Of a DNA stretch of 62,409 bases, positions 25,389-34,918 are shown one piece after another. Below the pieces are notes generated by a model that did no database searches, was not told where the DNA came from, and saw nothing but the letters and a program-made list of their open reading frames with translations. A program made the position numbers and the translations under genes. Source of the DNA: CAZTVF01 sp964616985 (GTDB taxonomy: Bacteria; Planctomycetota; Phycisphaerae; SM23-33); contig CAZTVF010000014.1 of the NCBI GenBank assembly GCA_964616985.1, positions 1 to 62,409 of the forward strand, in the 5' to 3' direction. Numbering within the stretch: the stretch's first letter is position 1; each line of letters starts with the position of its first letter.

Positions 25389-26831
25389 ATGATTCCGTAT
25401 CCCAAGAGCGTTCGCCGCACCACGGGACACTTCCGCCTGACCCCCTTCAGCCGCATCGTGGCGCAGGATGAACAGCTGCTGCCGCTGGCGGAACTCTTGG
25501 CCGTCGAACTCGCGACGATCACGACCATTCAGTCGGCCGTCGCCCAAGGCCCCGCCGCCGACGGCGACGTGGTGCTGGCCATCGACCCCGCCCGCGCCCC
25601 CGAGGCGTATACGTTGGTCGCCGGCGCCCGGGCGGAGATCCGCGGCGGCAGCTACGCCGCCGTGGCCGCCGGCACGGTGACGCTGCTCCAGTCGTTCGGC
25701 CGCGGCCGCACGCGGGCCACTGCCCCCGCGATGGAAATCGAAGACGCCCCCATTGCAGCCTATCGCGGGCTGATGATCGACCTCGCCCGCCAGTGGCACC
25801 CGTTCGAGTTTCTCAAGCAGGCCGTCCTGCTGTGCCGCTGGTACAAGATCAACTTCCTCCACCTGCACCTGACCGACAACGAATCGTTCACCTTCCCCTC
25901 GACCGCCTACCCGCAGTTGGCAACGCCCGGCCGCCATTACACGCTGGAGCAGCTGCGCGAGCTGGAGCAGTTCGCCCGCGACCGCGGCGTGACGCTGCTG
26001 CCGGAGATGGATGTGCCCGGCCACTCGCGGGCGCTCAACGAGGCCCTGCCGCAGGTGAATTGCGACCCGCCGGGCGTGCACGACCTGTGCCCCGGTCGCG
26101 AGGAAACGTACCGCGTGCTCGAGACGCTCATCGGCGAGATGTGCGACGTGTTCCGCGCCACGCCGTATTTCCATCTGGGCGCCGACGAGACGCAGCGCAA
26201 GGCCTGGCCGAACTGCCGCCACTGCCAGGGGGCCCGCGAGCAGCTTCACCTGGCCGGCGTGGAGGAACTCTACCGCCACTTCCTCCTTCGCATGAACGAG
26301 GTCGTCCGGCGGCTGGGCAAGCGGACGGTGGTGTGGGAAGGCTTCTCACGCGGCGGGGCGGTGCAGGTGCCGCGCGACGTGATCGTGATGGAATTCGAAT
26401 CGTACTACAATCTCGCGCCGGACCTGCTGGCCGACGGATACACTGTGATCAATACGTCGTGGCGGCCGCTGTACGTGTGCGGGTGGAGCCTGTGCTGGCC
26501 GGCGAGGACCATCCACCGCTGGAACATGCACCGGTGGGAGAGCCCCTGGCCGATCTCGCCGGCGTACAAGAAGGCGATCGACGTGCCGCCCCAGGGTGCG
26601 ATGATCGGGGCGCAGATGTGCTCGTGGGGCCAGCAGTCGCCCGAGGAACTACCCGGCCTGCGCGAGCGTCTGGCCGCGATGGCCGAGCGGATATGGAGCC
26701 CCGACAACGGCCGCGGCTTCAGTGACTTCGCCGCCCGCCTGGAGCGCACCGACATCGGGCTGTCCAAGTTCCTCCACGCCCTCCAGCCCCGCAATTCCTG
26801 GCCGCCCTTCATCACGCAACCGAACCAGTAG
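25389..26831 (+). CDS. Beta-N-acetylhexosaminidase, GH20
   Basis: GH20 enzymes release terminal N-acetylglucosamine or N-acetylgalactosamine with help of the substrate acetamido group. The 480-residue protein has an N-terminal GH20b-like domain (about 1-115) and the TIM barrel: YRGLMIDLARQWHP, INFLHLHLTDNESF, LLPEMDVPGHSRA and FHLGADETQ with the catalytic Asp-Glu pair. There is no signal peptide, so it probably acts on imported oligosaccharides. With nagB it would feed amino sugars into glycolysis. A TATGAT box lies at 25276-25281. Confidence 0.92.
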   Translation: MIPYPKSVRRTTGHFRLTPFSRIVAQDEQLLPLAELLAVELATITTIQSAVAQGPAADGDVVLAIDPARAPEAYTLVAGARAEIRGGSYAAVAAGTVTLLQSFGRGRTRATAPAMEIEDAPIAAYRGLMIDLARQWHPFEFLKQAVLLCRWYKINFLHLHLTDNESFTFPSTAYPQLATPGRHYTLEQLRELEQFARDRGVTLLPEMDVPGHSRALNEALPQVNCDPPGVHDLCPGREETYRVLETLIGEMCDVFRATPYFHLGADETQRKAWPNCRHCQGAREQLHLAGVEELYRHFLLRMNEVVRRLGKRTVVWEGFSRGGAVQVPRDVIVMEFESYYNLAPDLLADGYTVINTSWRPLYVCGWSLCWPARTIHRWNMHRWESPWPISPAYKKAIDVPPQGAMIGAQMCSWGQQSPEELPGLRERLAAMAERIWSPDNGRGFSDFAARLERTDIGLSKFLHALQPRNSWPPFITQPNQ

Positions 26832-26920
26832 GGCGTCAGGTTCTGGATCGGTCGAGAGATGAAAGCGGGATTCCACGGATTTCAGGATTACACGGAAGAA
26901 GAATCGCGATAGTGCCTGCT

Positions 26921-27080
26921 CGGTGCCACCCCCAAACTTGTTTGGGGTGAGAGAACGAGCACGAAGTCCCTTTGCGTCCCCTCCGACCGACTCGAAATCA
27001 GCTTCATGTCTCGGATCGGTGATGGCGGTCGTGGGTACGCCGATCATCCAGGTGCATGATCACTGAAGTGACCATGCATG
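26921..27080. repeat. Composite intergenic repeat, copy 2
   Basis: This matches copy 1 (8755-8917) along its length: the CACCCCCAAAC palindrome (26927-26949, one G shorter), the conserved middle with GGATCGGTGA and GATCATCC, and the terminal GCATGATCACTGAAGTGACC palindrome (27054-27077). It fills most of the 377-bp gap between the GH20 and HD-GYP genes. Confidence 0.8.
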
Positions 27081-27208
27081 GGCGGGTAGGGGGCTCACCG
27101 AGGGGATAATCCGTGAGCGATCCTCACAGCGAAGACAGAACAGGCCGCGCCGGGGGTCTAGAATTTCGCGGACCAGGATTCGTACCTGAGGAAGGGTTGG
27201 GGTGTGCG

Positions 27209-28453
27209 ATGCCACTGCACTGGCTGCTTTTGTCGCTTTCGCGGGCACAGGACCACGTACACCCGATGGTGGCCGACCACCAGCAGCGGGTGGCGTACAT
27301 CGCGCTAGCCACGGCTCGGGCCATGAACTATTCCGAGCCGCAGGCCCTGCAGGTAATGCAGGCGGCCCTGCTGCACGATATCGGGCTGGTGCGGGCCGAG
27401 CATCGCGTCGCGGTGCTGCACTCGCTGGAGAACCTGCTGTGGCACTGCCGCGCGGGCTACGAATTGCTGCATGCCAACCCCGCCTTTAGCGACCTCGCCC
27501 CCATCGTGCTGTACCACCACCTCGGCTGGGCCGACCGTGGCGGCCTCGACGTGCCGCCGGCGAGCTTCATCATCTCCCTGGCCGATTCCGTCGAGCGGGC
27601 CATCGACCGCCGCGAGCACGTGCTGGACCAGCAGCAGCGGATCTGCACCTGGGTGCGCGAGCTTGCGGGCAAGCGGTTCAACCCCGACTGCGTCGAGGGC
27701 TTCCTGCAGGCGGCGCGGGCGCCGGCCTTCTGGCTCGACTGCGCGTGCAACCGCACCTACAGCATCCTGCTGGAGCACGCCCCGCGCGAAGAGGAGCCCA
27801 TGACGATCGAGTCGCTCCAGCCCGTGGCCGAGCTGTTCTCGCACGTCGTCGATGCGGCCAGCCGGTGGACGGCGACGCACTCGGCCGGCGTGGCGGCGGC
27901 GGCCGAGGCGATGGCGGGCCTGCTGGACTTCACGCCGCAGGAACTGGCGATGATCCGTGTGGCCGGGCAGTTGCACGACATCGGCAAGATCTCGCTGCCC
28001 AGCGGCATGCTTGAGAAGAGCGGCCGCCTGACCGAGCAGGAGTGGCGGCTGATGCGGGGGCACACGTACCACAGCTTCCAGCTGCTCAAGAGCATCGACG
28101 GCATGCCGCAGATCGGCACGTGGGGCGCGTATCACCACGAGCGGCTGGACGGCGACGGCTACCCCTTCCGCCTGGCGGCCAAGGACCTGCCCCTGGGCTC
28201 GCGGATCGTGGCGGTGGCCGACACGTTTTCCGCGCTGACCGAGGACCGGCCTTACCGCCGGAAGATGAACCGCTTCGAGGCGACGAAGGTGCTGGAGCGG
28301 CTGGCCGTCACCGGCGGCATCGACGGCGACGTTGTGCACGTCGTGCGTATGGAATTCGAGAGCATCAACGCCCTTCGCCTCCAGCGCCAGCAGGCACAGC
28401 TTGCCCGTCATCGCCAGTTGATCGGCTCGATGGATATGGCGCGGGCGGCGTAG
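27209..28453 (+). CDS. Tandem HD / HD-GYP domain protein (putative c-di-GMP phosphodiesterase)
   Basis: The 414-residue protein carries two HD-type domains. The first (about residues 10-180) has ALLHDIGLV, LYHHLGW and SLADSVE. The second (about 210-380) is a full HD-GYP domain with QLHDIGKISLP, YHHERLDGDGYP and VADTFSALTEDRPYR. HD-GYP proteins hydrolyse cyclic di-GMP to pGpG or GMP. No receiver, PAS or membrane domain is attached, so the first HD unit may be the sensor or a second active site. A longer GTG-initiated frame from 27113 is possible, but homology starts at MPLHWLLL. No diguanylate cyclase gene is nearby. Confidence 0.85.
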   Translation: MPLHWLLLSLSRAQDHVHPMVADHQQRVAYIALATARAMNYSEPQALQVMQAALLHDIGLVRAEHRVAVLHSLENLLWHCRAGYELLHANPAFSDLAPIVLYHHLGWADRGGLDVPPASFIISLADSVERAIDRREHVLDQQQRICTWVRELAGKRFNPDCVEGFLQAARAPAFWLDCACNRTYSILLEHAPREEEPMTIESLQPVAELFSHVVDAASRWTATHSAGVAAAAEAMAGLLDFTPQELAMIRVAGQLHDIGKISLPSGMLEKSGRLTEQEWRLMRGHTYHSFQLLKSIDGMPQIGTWGAYHHERLDGDGYPFRLAAKDLPLGSRIVAVADTFSALTEDRPYRRKMNRFEATKVLERLAVTGGIDGDVVHVVRMEFESINALRLQRQQAQLARHRQLIGSMDMARAA

Positions 28454-28465
28454 CCGACCCGTCAA

Positions 28466-30853
28466 TCACCGCAGCGGCGGGCGGTAGACCTGGATCTCCT
28501 CGACCGGCACGGGGCCGTCGCCGTTGGGGATCAACTCCAGCGTGTGCTCGGAGTTGGTCAGGCCCTGGGCCACAGTCACGCGATGGACCCTTGTCAGCGC
28601 AGCGTTGTACTCGTTGCCGCGCGACTTGTCCTTGGGGTCCGGCAGGGCGGCGGGTTCGAACGTGTCGGCGAACAGCGGCAGCACCTTCCAGCGAATCTCA
28701 AAGCCCACGGGGCACTTGGCCCCGAAGACGCGAAGGGCGTCGACGATCACATGGTCGCGGGTCTCGATCACCACGCGGCCGCTCTTGGAGACGAAACGTT
28801 CCTCGCTGTTGCCGCTGCCGTCGGGGCCGGTCACCGAACCCTCGACGTCGAACGCGAACTGCTTGCCGTCGGCCGACACCTCGGTCACCTTGAGCTTCCA
28901 GTCTTCCAGAACCAGCGGCTTTTCGTGGCCGACGCGGCGCAGGCCTGGGAACCACGTCTTGGGGGCGCCGGAGGTGTGCGTGAAGGTGTACATCGCGGGG
29001 TTGGTCGAGGGGGCCTTGCCGTCGATCAGCACCTTGGCCGTGCCCAGCTTGCCCTCCATCACGCCGGCGACGACGTCCACGCGGTTGCCGATGAAGCGAA
29101 GCTTCAGGGCACTGTTGGGGTCGCTGCCGACGACGCAGCCGCGGTATCGCTCGTGGGGCTTGCTCGGCGGCTGCACCCACGCGCCGCCGGTGAAGGAGCA
29201 TTCGTCGCCCGCGCCTTCATCCACCAGCCGCTTGGCCTCGTAGCTGCGGACCATGTCGAACCAGCCGCCCGGGGCGGTGGTGTTGAACTTGAAGTGCCGC
29301 CCGACCAGCACCGCCATCAGCTGGTGGCCCTCGGCGTTGGGGTGCACGTCGTCGCTGAGCAGGGCCTTGGGCTCAAGCTTGTTGTCCTTGAGGTACTGGC
29401 GCCACTCCTCGCGGACTTCGACCAGTTCGCAGTTATACTTCTGGGCGAGCGCCCGCGTGACGTCGGCGGAGTTGTCGAACTGCGCGTTGGGCAGCGGGGC
29501 GTGGTGCGTGGTCAGCAGGATCTCCGCCGTCGTGTAGCGGCGGATGTTGGAGATGATCCGCTCCAGTTCGCCGGAGTACTCGCCCCCGTACACCTGGAAG
29601 ATCACCAGGTCGGGATAGTACGGGTACAGGTCAGCCTCGCTGGTGCGGACCAGCACGTGCGCCTCAAAGCCGCCGATCGAACGGTTGTCCGTCGTGAGGT
29701 CCGCGTACGGGAACCGCTCGCGCAGCTCGTTTTCCAGCATCTTCGCCCACGCGCCGGCCGTGATCGACTGGCCGTAGAACAGGATCTTCACCGGGTTGCG
29801 CCGCGCGGAGTTGGAGGTGGCCAGCAGCGACATCGTCCGCTGGATGCGGGCGCCGAAGAGGCTCTCATTCTCCGCGGCCGCCGGCGGGGTCATGATCCGC
29901 TGGTCGATGGTGGCGATGGGCTTGCCGTCGCTGAATACCACGGGCGAACCCAGGGCCGCCTGCTCGCGCTTTAGCAGCGGCATGGCGATGGAGGCATACG
30001 CGCGGCCGTCCTTCTTGATGAACTTGTCGGTGGCGATATTGGCGTCGCCCACGCGAACTTCCACGGCCTTGCCGGCCAGCGCAGGGTTGGCGATGACGCG
30101 GACGCGGAGCTGGCGGGTGCTCTCGTAGCCCACGCGGGCGGCCGCCTGCACGGGGGCGCTGGCGGCGTCGGTCAGCTTGAGGCGGTGCATGGCCAGCGTG
30201 TTGATGAACGTGCCCACGCGCGGGTACCAGATGGCGTGGAACTGCTTGCTGTTGGCGTCGAGGTCGGCGGCGAAGAACTGGAAGCCTACCTCGGTGCCGG
30301 CGACGGGGTTGATCTGCAGCGGGCCCCACGGCAGCAGGACCTCCATGATGTACCCGCCCTTGACGGCCGTGCGTGCGGCGGTGAGCTCGATGGGCGTCTT
30401 CTTCAACTCGGCGCTCTTGCGGTGGTCGTGCGCGAACCAGCGAAGCTCGGGATGGTTGGGATCGATGCCGGGTGTGACGACGGCCTGGTAGAGCTCGTTC
30501 TTGCCGCGGCCGACGCCCAGGTACAGTTCGATGCAGTCCGCCCGCCACAGTTCCTTGTCGGAGGGGCCTTCGATGAATTCGTTGTCGCGCACCTTCACCA
30601 GGACCAGCAGGCCCTGGTCATTCCATCCCAGGCGGAAGGAGGCGTCGAGGTCGTTGGGGTCTTTCATCGTGCCGTCTTCGCCGGCGAGCACGTCCACCTT
30701 GAAGCCGTTGTTGCCCCAGTCTTCGGCCTTGCCGTCAATCTGAATGCTCTCCACGCGGGGTATGTCGAACAGCGGCGAGTCGCTCTCGGCTGCACGGGCG
30801 GCGGGGGTGGCCAAGGCAATCAAGGCGACGATCAACGCGAGTAGCTTCTTCAT
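28466..30853 (-). CDS. Secreted SGNH-type esterase with N-terminal CBM9-like domain
   Basis: The 795-residue protein has a signal peptide (KKLLALIVALIALATPAARA). It is followed by a CBM9/DOMON-like beta-sandwich (about residues 30-225, IQIDGKAEDWGNNG, ADCIELYLGVG), a linker domain, an SGNH hydrolase domain (KILFYGQSITAGAW with Ser363; block V DDVHPNAEGH with Asp501 and His504) and a C-terminal beta-rich region. It is most likely a secreted carbohydrate esterase that deacetylates plant or algal polysaccharide. A GGAG site precedes the ATG. It is convergent with the HD-GYP gene, the two stops being only 12 bp apart. Confidence 0.78.
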   Translation of the reverse strand: MKKLLALIVALIALATPAARAAESDSPLFDIPRVESIQIDGKAEDWGNNGFKVDVLAGEDGTMKDPNDLDASFRLGWNDQGLLVLVKVRDNEFIEGPSDKELWRADCIELYLGVGRGKNELYQAVVTPGIDPNHPELRWFAHDHRKSAELKKTPIELTAARTAVKGGYIMEVLLPWGPLQINPVAGTEVGFQFFAADLDANSKQFHAIWYPRVGTFINTLAMHRLKLTDAASAPVQAAARVGYESTRQLRVRVIANPALAGKAVEVRVGDANIATDKFIKKDGRAYASIAMPLLKREQAALGSPVVFSDGKPIATIDQRIMTPPAAAENESLFGARIQRTMSLLATSNSARRNPVKILFYGQSITAGAWAKMLENELRERFPYADLTTDNRSIGGFEAHVLVRTSEADLYPYYPDLVIFQVYGGEYSGELERIISNIRRYTTAEILLTTHHAPLPNAQFDNSADVTRALAQKYNCELVEVREEWRQYLKDNKLEPKALLSDDVHPNAEGHQLMAVLVGRHFKFNTTAPGGWFDMVRSYEAKRLVDEGAGDECSFTGGAWVQPPSKPHERYRGCVVGSDPNSALKLRFIGNRVDVVAGVMEGKLGTAKVLIDGKAPSTNPAMYTFTHTSGAPKTWFPGLRRVGHEKPLVLEDWKLKVTEVSADGKQFAFDVEGSVTGPDGSGNSEERFVSKSGRVVIETRDHVIVDALRVFGAKCPVGFEIRWKVLPLFADTFEPAALPDPKDKSRGNEYNAALTRVHRVTVAQGLTNSEHTLELIPNGDGPVPVEEIQVYRPPLR

Positions 30854-30997
30854 GATCACTCCACAAAGGGGGAAACGGCGATTCCGCGGGCGCATCTCCT
30901 TGAACCGCGATTGCGGGAGTCAAGGTCGCAAAAACGGTTTTCGCCCGGATAAGCGGCGGGAAATATCGTATGATTCTACCAGAGGAGCACACAGAGC

Positions 30998-31357
30998 ATG
31001 TGCATCAGGATCCTCATTGTGGCCCAGCAGGCCGCCCTGCAGCGGCTGCTGGAGGCGGCCATCGCCGCCGAGAAGGGGATGGAGGTCGTCGGCACCGCCG
31101 ACGACGGCCAGAAGGCGGTAAGCCTCGCCGTGCGACTGACCCCCGACGTCGTGCTGATGACGGTCCACATGCCCGTCATGGACGGCATCGAGGCCACCAG
31201 CCTGATCAAGGCCGCCTGCCCCGCCATCCGCGTCATCGCCCTGGCCGGTTCGACCTCGCCCGCCGAAATCGCCGCCATCCGCCAGGCCGGCGCGGGTGAA
31301 CTGATCGACCTCACCCAAGGTCTCTCCCGCCTGCTGTGGGCCATCCGCGCCAAGTGA
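30998..31357 (+). CDS. Stand-alone receiver-like domain lacking the phosphoacceptor Asp
   Basis: The 119-residue protein folds like a CheY-type receiver (IRILIV, GMEVVGTADDGQKAVSL, PDVVLM..MPVMDGIEAT, VIALAGS). The phosphoacceptor Asp is replaced by Thr55 (LMTVHMP in place of LMDVHMP), the acidic pair after beta-1 reads AQ instead of DD, and the switch Thr/Ser is Ala. It therefore should not be phosphorylated in the usual way and is best called a pseudo-receiver, a protein-interaction module. No kinase or output domain is adjacent. TATGAT at 30969 and GAGGAG at 30982 precede it. Confidence 0.75.
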   Translation: MCIRILIVAQQAALQRLLEAAIAAEKGMEVVGTADDGQKAVSLAVRLTPDVVLMTVHMPVMDGIEATSLIKAACPAIRVIALAGSTSPAEIAAIRQAGAGELIDLTQGLSRLLWAIRAK

Positions 31358-31455
31358 CCAGCAAGCCGCTGCCTAAGCCTTACTTCCAGATTCAGCGGCG
31401 AACGACTAATGGAACTCCGCGTCAAACGAGCGGTTCGCCGCGGCGCGCCATTCGT

Positions 31456-31461
31456 TATAAT
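31456..31461 (+). promoter_or_regulatory. TATAAT box 8 bases before the DUF6785 gene
   Basis: TATAAT, GCGGCCCG, ATG. The expected transcription start falls within about 3 bases of the start codon, so the transcript is likely leaderless. No Shine-Dalgarno sequence is present. Confidence 0.55.
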
Positions 31462-31469
31462 GCGGCCCG

Positions 31470-33500
31470 ATGACGCTTCGCGCACTCATCCTGGGATTGG
31501 CGGCGGCACTGCTGGTAGCCGGCGGCGGGTATATCAACGATAGCGTGCTGCGGCTGAATTTCCTGGTCGGGAATTTCTTCCCGATCAGCGTCTTCGGGCT
31601 GCTGATCGTGGTGATGGTCGCGGTGAACCCGCTGCTGTACAGCATCCGCCCGGCGTGGCGGCTGACGGGGCCCGAACTGGCGGTGGCGCTGGCGATGGTG
31701 CTGGCGGCGTGCAGCATCCCGGGCAGTTCACTCATGCGGACGTTCACGCCCACGCTGGTGATGACCGTTCGCTCGGCCCAGGAGCCCGGCATGCAGGACC
31801 GCAACGTGCTGCGATACCTGCCGCCGTCGCTGCTGCCGGCCGAGGGTGAGATGGACCGCGAGGTCATGGAGGGCTGGTTCAACGGGCTGGGCAAGCGCGG
31901 CCAGCCCATCGGCCTCGACCGCGTGCCTTGGGGGCCCTGGCAGGGGGTTCTGCGCACGTGGACGCCGATCATCCTGCTGCTGGGCCTGTGCGTCATCTGC
32001 CTGAGCCTCCTGGTGCATCGCCAGTGGGCCACGCACGAGCGGCTGCGATACCCGATCATCGACTTCGCCTCGGCCATCATGTCGCAGGAACAGGACAGGG
32101 CGCTGGGGCCGGTGTTTCGCCAGAAGCTTTTCTGGCTGCCGCTGGCGGCGGTGCTGGTCTATCACATCGGCTTCGGGTGGCGGGCGTGGTCCACGTCGGC
32201 CACCACGTACAACTGGCCGCTGGAGTGGAGCTGGCCTTTCATCCTCGACAAATGGCCGGTTTTGCGCGAGGGCTCGTGGCACAGCGCGGTCCTGGTGAGC
32301 CCCAAGGTCTTCCCGCTGGTGGCCGCCTTCGCGTTCTTCCTCAACCGCGAGATCAGCCTGAGCCTGGGGCTGACCACGCTGGGCATCACCCTCACGGGTG
32401 CCGCACTGGCCGCCGCAGGGGCCAACCTCGCCGAGGGCGAACTGGCCGGCGGGCCGTTCGTCTGGCAGCGGTTCGGCAGCTACCTGGGCCTGGCGATCAT
32501 CCTCATCTACATCGGCCGGCGATACTACGGCCGCGTGCTGGCACAGGCGCTCACCTTCCGTCCGATGCGCGAGGTGGAGCCCTACGCCGCCTGGGCTGTG
32601 CGCGTGGGCCTGGTGGCCGCGGCGGCGCTGGTCTGGCTGCTGTCGTCGCTGGGGCTGCCGGTGGTGCTGGCGGCCGCGGGCGTGGCGCTGATGCTGCTGG
32701 TGTACCTGGGCGTGGCCCGCCTGACGGCCGAGGCCGGGCTGATCTGGATCCAGCCGTGGATCCCGCCGACCGCCGTGCTGATCGGCCTGTTCGGCTACAA
32801 CGCGCTGGGGCCCGGGGCGGTGGCAATCCTGGGGCTCGTGGGTGTGGCCTTGTGCTTCGACGTCCGCGAGACGCTCATGCCGTTCATTGTCAACGCCCTG
32901 AAGCTTGCCGACGGCCAGGGGCAAAGGCCGTCGCGGATGGGCCCGCTGCTGGCGGGCGTGTTCGTCGTGGGCGTGATCGTAGCGATGGTGACGGTGCTGT
33001 GGGCGAACTACAACTACGGCATCAACCAGAATGACAACTTCGCGATGAGCCTGGGCCGCAAGGTCGCCGGGGCCGTCCAGGCGGCGGTGCTGGGGACGCA
33101 GGACATCGCCGCGACGCAGTCGCTGGGCAGTTGGGGCGTCTTGACGCACATGTCGCCCGACCCGCGATTCTTCACGCCCGTCATCGCGGGTATCGCGGCG
33201 GTGCTGCTGCTGAGCCTGCTGCGACTTCGTCTGACGTGGTGGCCGTTGCACCCGATCATCTTCCTGGTGTGGGGCACGTGGGCGATGGACTGCTTCGCGA
33301 CCTCGTTCTTCCTGGGGTGGATGATCAAGTCGGGCGTGACGCACTTCGGCGGATTGGAGGCGTACCGCCGTGCGAAGACGATGATGATCGGCATCATCGC
33401 CGGCGAGGCCCTCGGCGGCCTGACGTTCATGGTCATCGGCGGCGTCTACTACCTCGTCACCGGTCAGCATGGCGCGGTGTACATGGTGCTGCCGCCTTAG
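31470..33500 (+). CDS. Polytopic membrane protein, DUF6785-like
   Basis: The 676-residue protein has about 14 hydrophobic segments spread along its length, with a large loop after the third (about residues 100-165). Conserved-looking features are GPELAVALAMVLAACSIPGSS, ATHERLRYPIIDF and WWPLHPIIFLVWGTWAMDCF. It resembles the large DUF6785/DUF6784 membrane proteins common in Planctomycetota and some Archaea, which are distantly like oligopeptide-transporter (OPT) proteins. The transported substrate, if any, is unknown. It is a single gene with a leaderless-type promoter. Confidence 0.7.
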   Translation: MTLRALILGLAAALLVAGGGYINDSVLRLNFLVGNFFPISVFGLLIVVMVAVNPLLYSIRPAWRLTGPELAVALAMVLAACSIPGSSLMRTFTPTLVMTVRSAQEPGMQDRNVLRYLPPSLLPAEGEMDREVMEGWFNGLGKRGQPIGLDRVPWGPWQGVLRTWTPIILLLGLCVICLSLLVHRQWATHERLRYPIIDFASAIMSQEQDRALGPVFRQKLFWLPLAAVLVYHIGFGWRAWSTSATTYNWPLEWSWPFILDKWPVLREGSWHSAVLVSPKVFPLVAAFAFFLNREISLSLGLTTLGITLTGAALAAAGANLAEGELAGGPFVWQRFGSYLGLAIILIYIGRRYYGRVLAQALTFRPMREVEPYAAWAVRVGLVAAAALVWLLSSLGLPVVLAAAGVALMLLVYLGVARLTAEAGLIWIQPWIPPTAVLIGLFGYNALGPGAVAILGLVGVALCFDVRETLMPFIVNALKLADGQGQRPSRMGPLLAGVFVVGVIVAMVTVLWANYNYGINQNDNFAMSLGRKVAGAVQAAVLGTQDIAATQSLGSWGVLTHMSPDPRFFTPVIAGIAAVLLLSLLRLRLTWWPLHPIIFLVWGTWAMDCFATSFFLGWMIKSGVTHFGGLEAYRRAKTMMIGIIAGEALGGLTFMVIGGVYYLVTGQHGAVYMVLPP

Positions 33501-33757
33501 GAATTGCGGATTGCGGATTGCGGACTCCGGAATTGAGGTGGTTCAAGGGCCGGTGATGAATTCCGGCCCATGAACGGGCCGAGGTAGGAGAGCCCGGTTT
33601 GGCTGCCGGCAGCGAAGTCCGAAGTTGAAGTCCGCGTAATCCCCTAATCCATGTAATCCCGCTCTTCTCCCTTGGCCGAGCCACGCACCCGGGGCATCGT
33701 CACCAACCGCGAAATAACATCAATTCCGCAATCCGCAATCCGCAATCTCTCTTGCCT
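33501..33757. repeat. Intergenic region with inverted GCGGATT repeats
   Basis: GAATTGCGGATTGCGGATTGCGGA at about 33500-33525 is matched by its reverse complement at about 33722-33748 (TTCCGCAATCCGCAATCCGCAAT), enclosing 200 bp without a gene. These arms are direct copies of a 9-bp unit and could pair in RNA between the two convergent genes. Confidence 0.6.
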
Positions 33758-34834
33758 TTACCGATACTTCTCCACGATCTTCGCCGCCTCGTCGGCATCG
33801 GAGGGGTCCTTGGCCCAGATGAGCAGCATCATGCCTTCGGGCCCGACGGCGTCCAGCAGCGGGGCGATCTCGGCGGGCTTGATGCCGATGGCCTGCACGC
33901 TCTTGCCCCCCGCCTTGATGCGGCGGTAGAGGTCGTACCATTTCGGCGAGCCGCCCGGCTCCAGCCCGGCCACGCCGCATGCGCCGACAGGCGTCCACTC
34001 GATCGCATCGAGCGACTCGATCGATAGCAGCGAATCGACGTGCTGCATCGCGTCCTCGCCGTCGAGGTGGTACATCGAGTAGTCCAGCCAGTCGCACTGG
34101 GCGTCCAGGCAGGGCTTGACGAACTCGTCGAACATCTTCGGCGAGATCATGCACGAAAAATCGCACTGCACCTTTGCCGTCTTGCCGGGGCCCCAGATAT
34201 CAAACGCGCCCCACGCATTGCCGCCCTCCTGGGCGATCACCTTGTACAGCATGTCGAAGCTGCGGAAGAACGCGTCGTTGATGGCCGCCAGGCTCTTGTG
34301 CACCCAGGCGGGGCGTTCCACCAGGTCCATCAGCAGCTCCTGCGTCCCGCGCAGCGAGGCCAGCGTGTCGAGGTTCTCGATCAGGTCGGGCATGCCCACG
34401 ATGTAGCGGCCGGCGTTCTGCTCGGCGGCTTCCTTGGCCAGTTCCAGGTGAATCTGGAACCACTGGTTCGCGGGGTCGAAGCGGACCGGCCCGTACGTGT
34501 CGGGGTTGGCGATGCACGGGTCGTACCAGATGGTCTCTTTGGAAAAGTGAGGCTTGGCGCCCAGGAACGTCGAGAGGCTGCCGGGGCCGATCATGATGTC
34601 CAGGATCGGCAGGCGGTCGCCCGCCGGGTACAGATGCGCCAGCCGATACGTCATCCTCTCGATGCGGCCGACGGGCTCGCAATACGCGTCGAAGTCGGTG
34701 GCGGGCTCGGGCGGCTTGGACAGCTTCTCCACCGGCTCGGTGCGCGAGGACGAGATGGCCGCGGCCAGGCCCTTGTGATTCCACCACTGCTTGAGATGAT
34801 CCAACGCGAGCTTGTAGTCCCGTTTATATTTCAC
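33758..34834 (-). CDS. Uroporphyrinogen decarboxylase-fold protein (MtaA/CmuA-like)
   Basis: The 358-residue protein has the URO-D TIM-barrel layout, ending in the family-typical GIKPAEIAPLLDAVGPEGMMLLIWA. It lacks the N-terminal substrate signature of true HemE, and belongs to the broad URO-D-like group that includes corrinoid methyltransferases (MtaA, CmuA) and many uncharacterised planctomycete proteins. It starts with GTG preceded by AAAGGA, and a TAGAAT box lies 24 bases upstream. Methyl transfer to a corrinoid or thiol is possible but unproven. A second member of the family is encoded divergently at 35358. Confidence 0.75.
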   Translation of the reverse strand: MKYKRDYKLALDHLKQWWNHKGLAAAISSSRTEPVEKLSKPPEPATDFDAYCEPVGRIERMTYRLAHLYPAGDRLPILDIMIGPGSLSTFLGAKPHFSKETIWYDPCIANPDTYGPVRFDPANQWFQIHLELAKEAAEQNAGRYIVGMPDLIENLDTLASLRGTQELLMDLVERPAWVHKSLAAINDAFFRSFDMLYKVIAQEGGNAWGAFDIWGPGKTAKVQCDFSCMISPKMFDEFVKPCLDAQCDWLDYSMYHLDGEDAMQHVDSLLSIESLDAIEWTPVGACGVAGLEPGGSPKWYDLYRRIKAGGKSVQAIGIKPAEIAPLLDAVGPEGMMLLIWAKDPSDADEAAKIVEKYR

Positions 34835-34918
34835 GTCTTCATCCTTTAGGATCGTCTGATTCTACCACGCGGGGAAGCAAAGGTTAATTGGTGAAACGGT
34901 GAATCAGCGGATGGGCAT

